A stretch of DNA of 64,000 nt from an uncultured Prevotella sp. (GTDB lineage: Bacteria; Bacteroidota; Bacteroidia; Bacteroidales; Bacteroidaceae), in assembly GCA_937895845.1 (NCBI GenBank), contig CALBLK010000023.1, positions 1-64,000 on the forward strand. Reading direction: 5' to 3'. Made by a program: the position numbers and the translations under genes. The notes beneath the pieces were generated by a model, which was given only the letters and a program-made list of their open reading frames with translations, searched no databases and was not told the origin of the DNA. Below are positions 63,969 through 64,000 of this stretch, piece after piece (the first letter of the stretch is position 1; every line of letters starts with the position of its first letter).

Positions 63969-64000
63969 CTTTGACTGATACTTTTTCAAGGAGACAGGCC

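Overview
The window reads as a chromosomal segment of a GC-rich member of the order Bacteroidales (Prevotellaceae or a near relative). The signs are promoter elements of the Bacteroidota type (TAnnTTTG near -7, sometimes TTTG 19-20 bases further up), few purine-rich ribosome binding sites, secreted proteins ending in a type IX secretion (T9SS)-like sorting tail, a NigD-like lipoprotein, DUF4290, and a MurA with Asp in place of the usual Cys. No phage, transposase, CRISPR array or rRNA is visible. One tRNA gene, Leu(UAA), is present.

Layout. (1) 90-4888, minus strand: PASTA membrane protein, RluD-type pseudouridine synthase, D-Ala-D-Ala ligase, an acyltransferase and a lipoprotein. (2) 5511-7092, minus: RNase HII and a WYL regulator; then a small plus-strand membrane protein. 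(3) 7554-12469, minus: the Fe-S assembly operon sufB-sufC-sufD-sufS. (4) 12625-16986, minus: a large secreted protein with a sorting tail, then a small lipoprotein. (5) 17181-23142, minus: glutamate synthase gltB-gltD. (6) 23931-32154, minus: a tightly packed housekeeping run tsaB, DUF4290, murA, rimM, dxr, rseP, a GNAT-nitrilase fusion and a HAD phosphatase. (7) 32544-42950, plus: yicC, gmk, nadD, then a surface-glycan block (phosphoethanolamine transferase-like protein, two acyltransferase-3 proteins, a UbiA-type prenyl-phosphate phosphoribosyltransferase, a HAD phosphatase, a GT4 and a large membrane protein). (8) 42970-49198, mostly minus: GT2, Wzx-like flippase, LicD (plus), opine-type dehydrogenase and a LicC-like cytidylyltransferase fused to a PLP enzyme. 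(9) 49266-55842, minus: metG, and a set made of a TPR lipoprotein, a thioredoxin-fold lipoprotein and a ComM-type ATPase. (10) tRNA-Leu, a noncoding stretch, then two very large secreted proteins on the plus strand and a small acidic protein at the end.

The most interesting part is regions 7-8. The LicC-PLP fusion and LicD could together make a CDP-activated amino-alcohol phosphate and attach it to a glycan. The UbiA protein and the HAD phosphatase beside it could make a polyprenyl-phosphate-pentose donor. The flippase, GT2 and GT4 fit export and assembly of the decorated glycan. Also notable are degenerate repeats built on GAATGACGAATT at gene ends, a long perfect hairpin at 32220-32275, and the Asp-type MurA. 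All function calls come from reading the translated sequence and motifs; no database search was possible.
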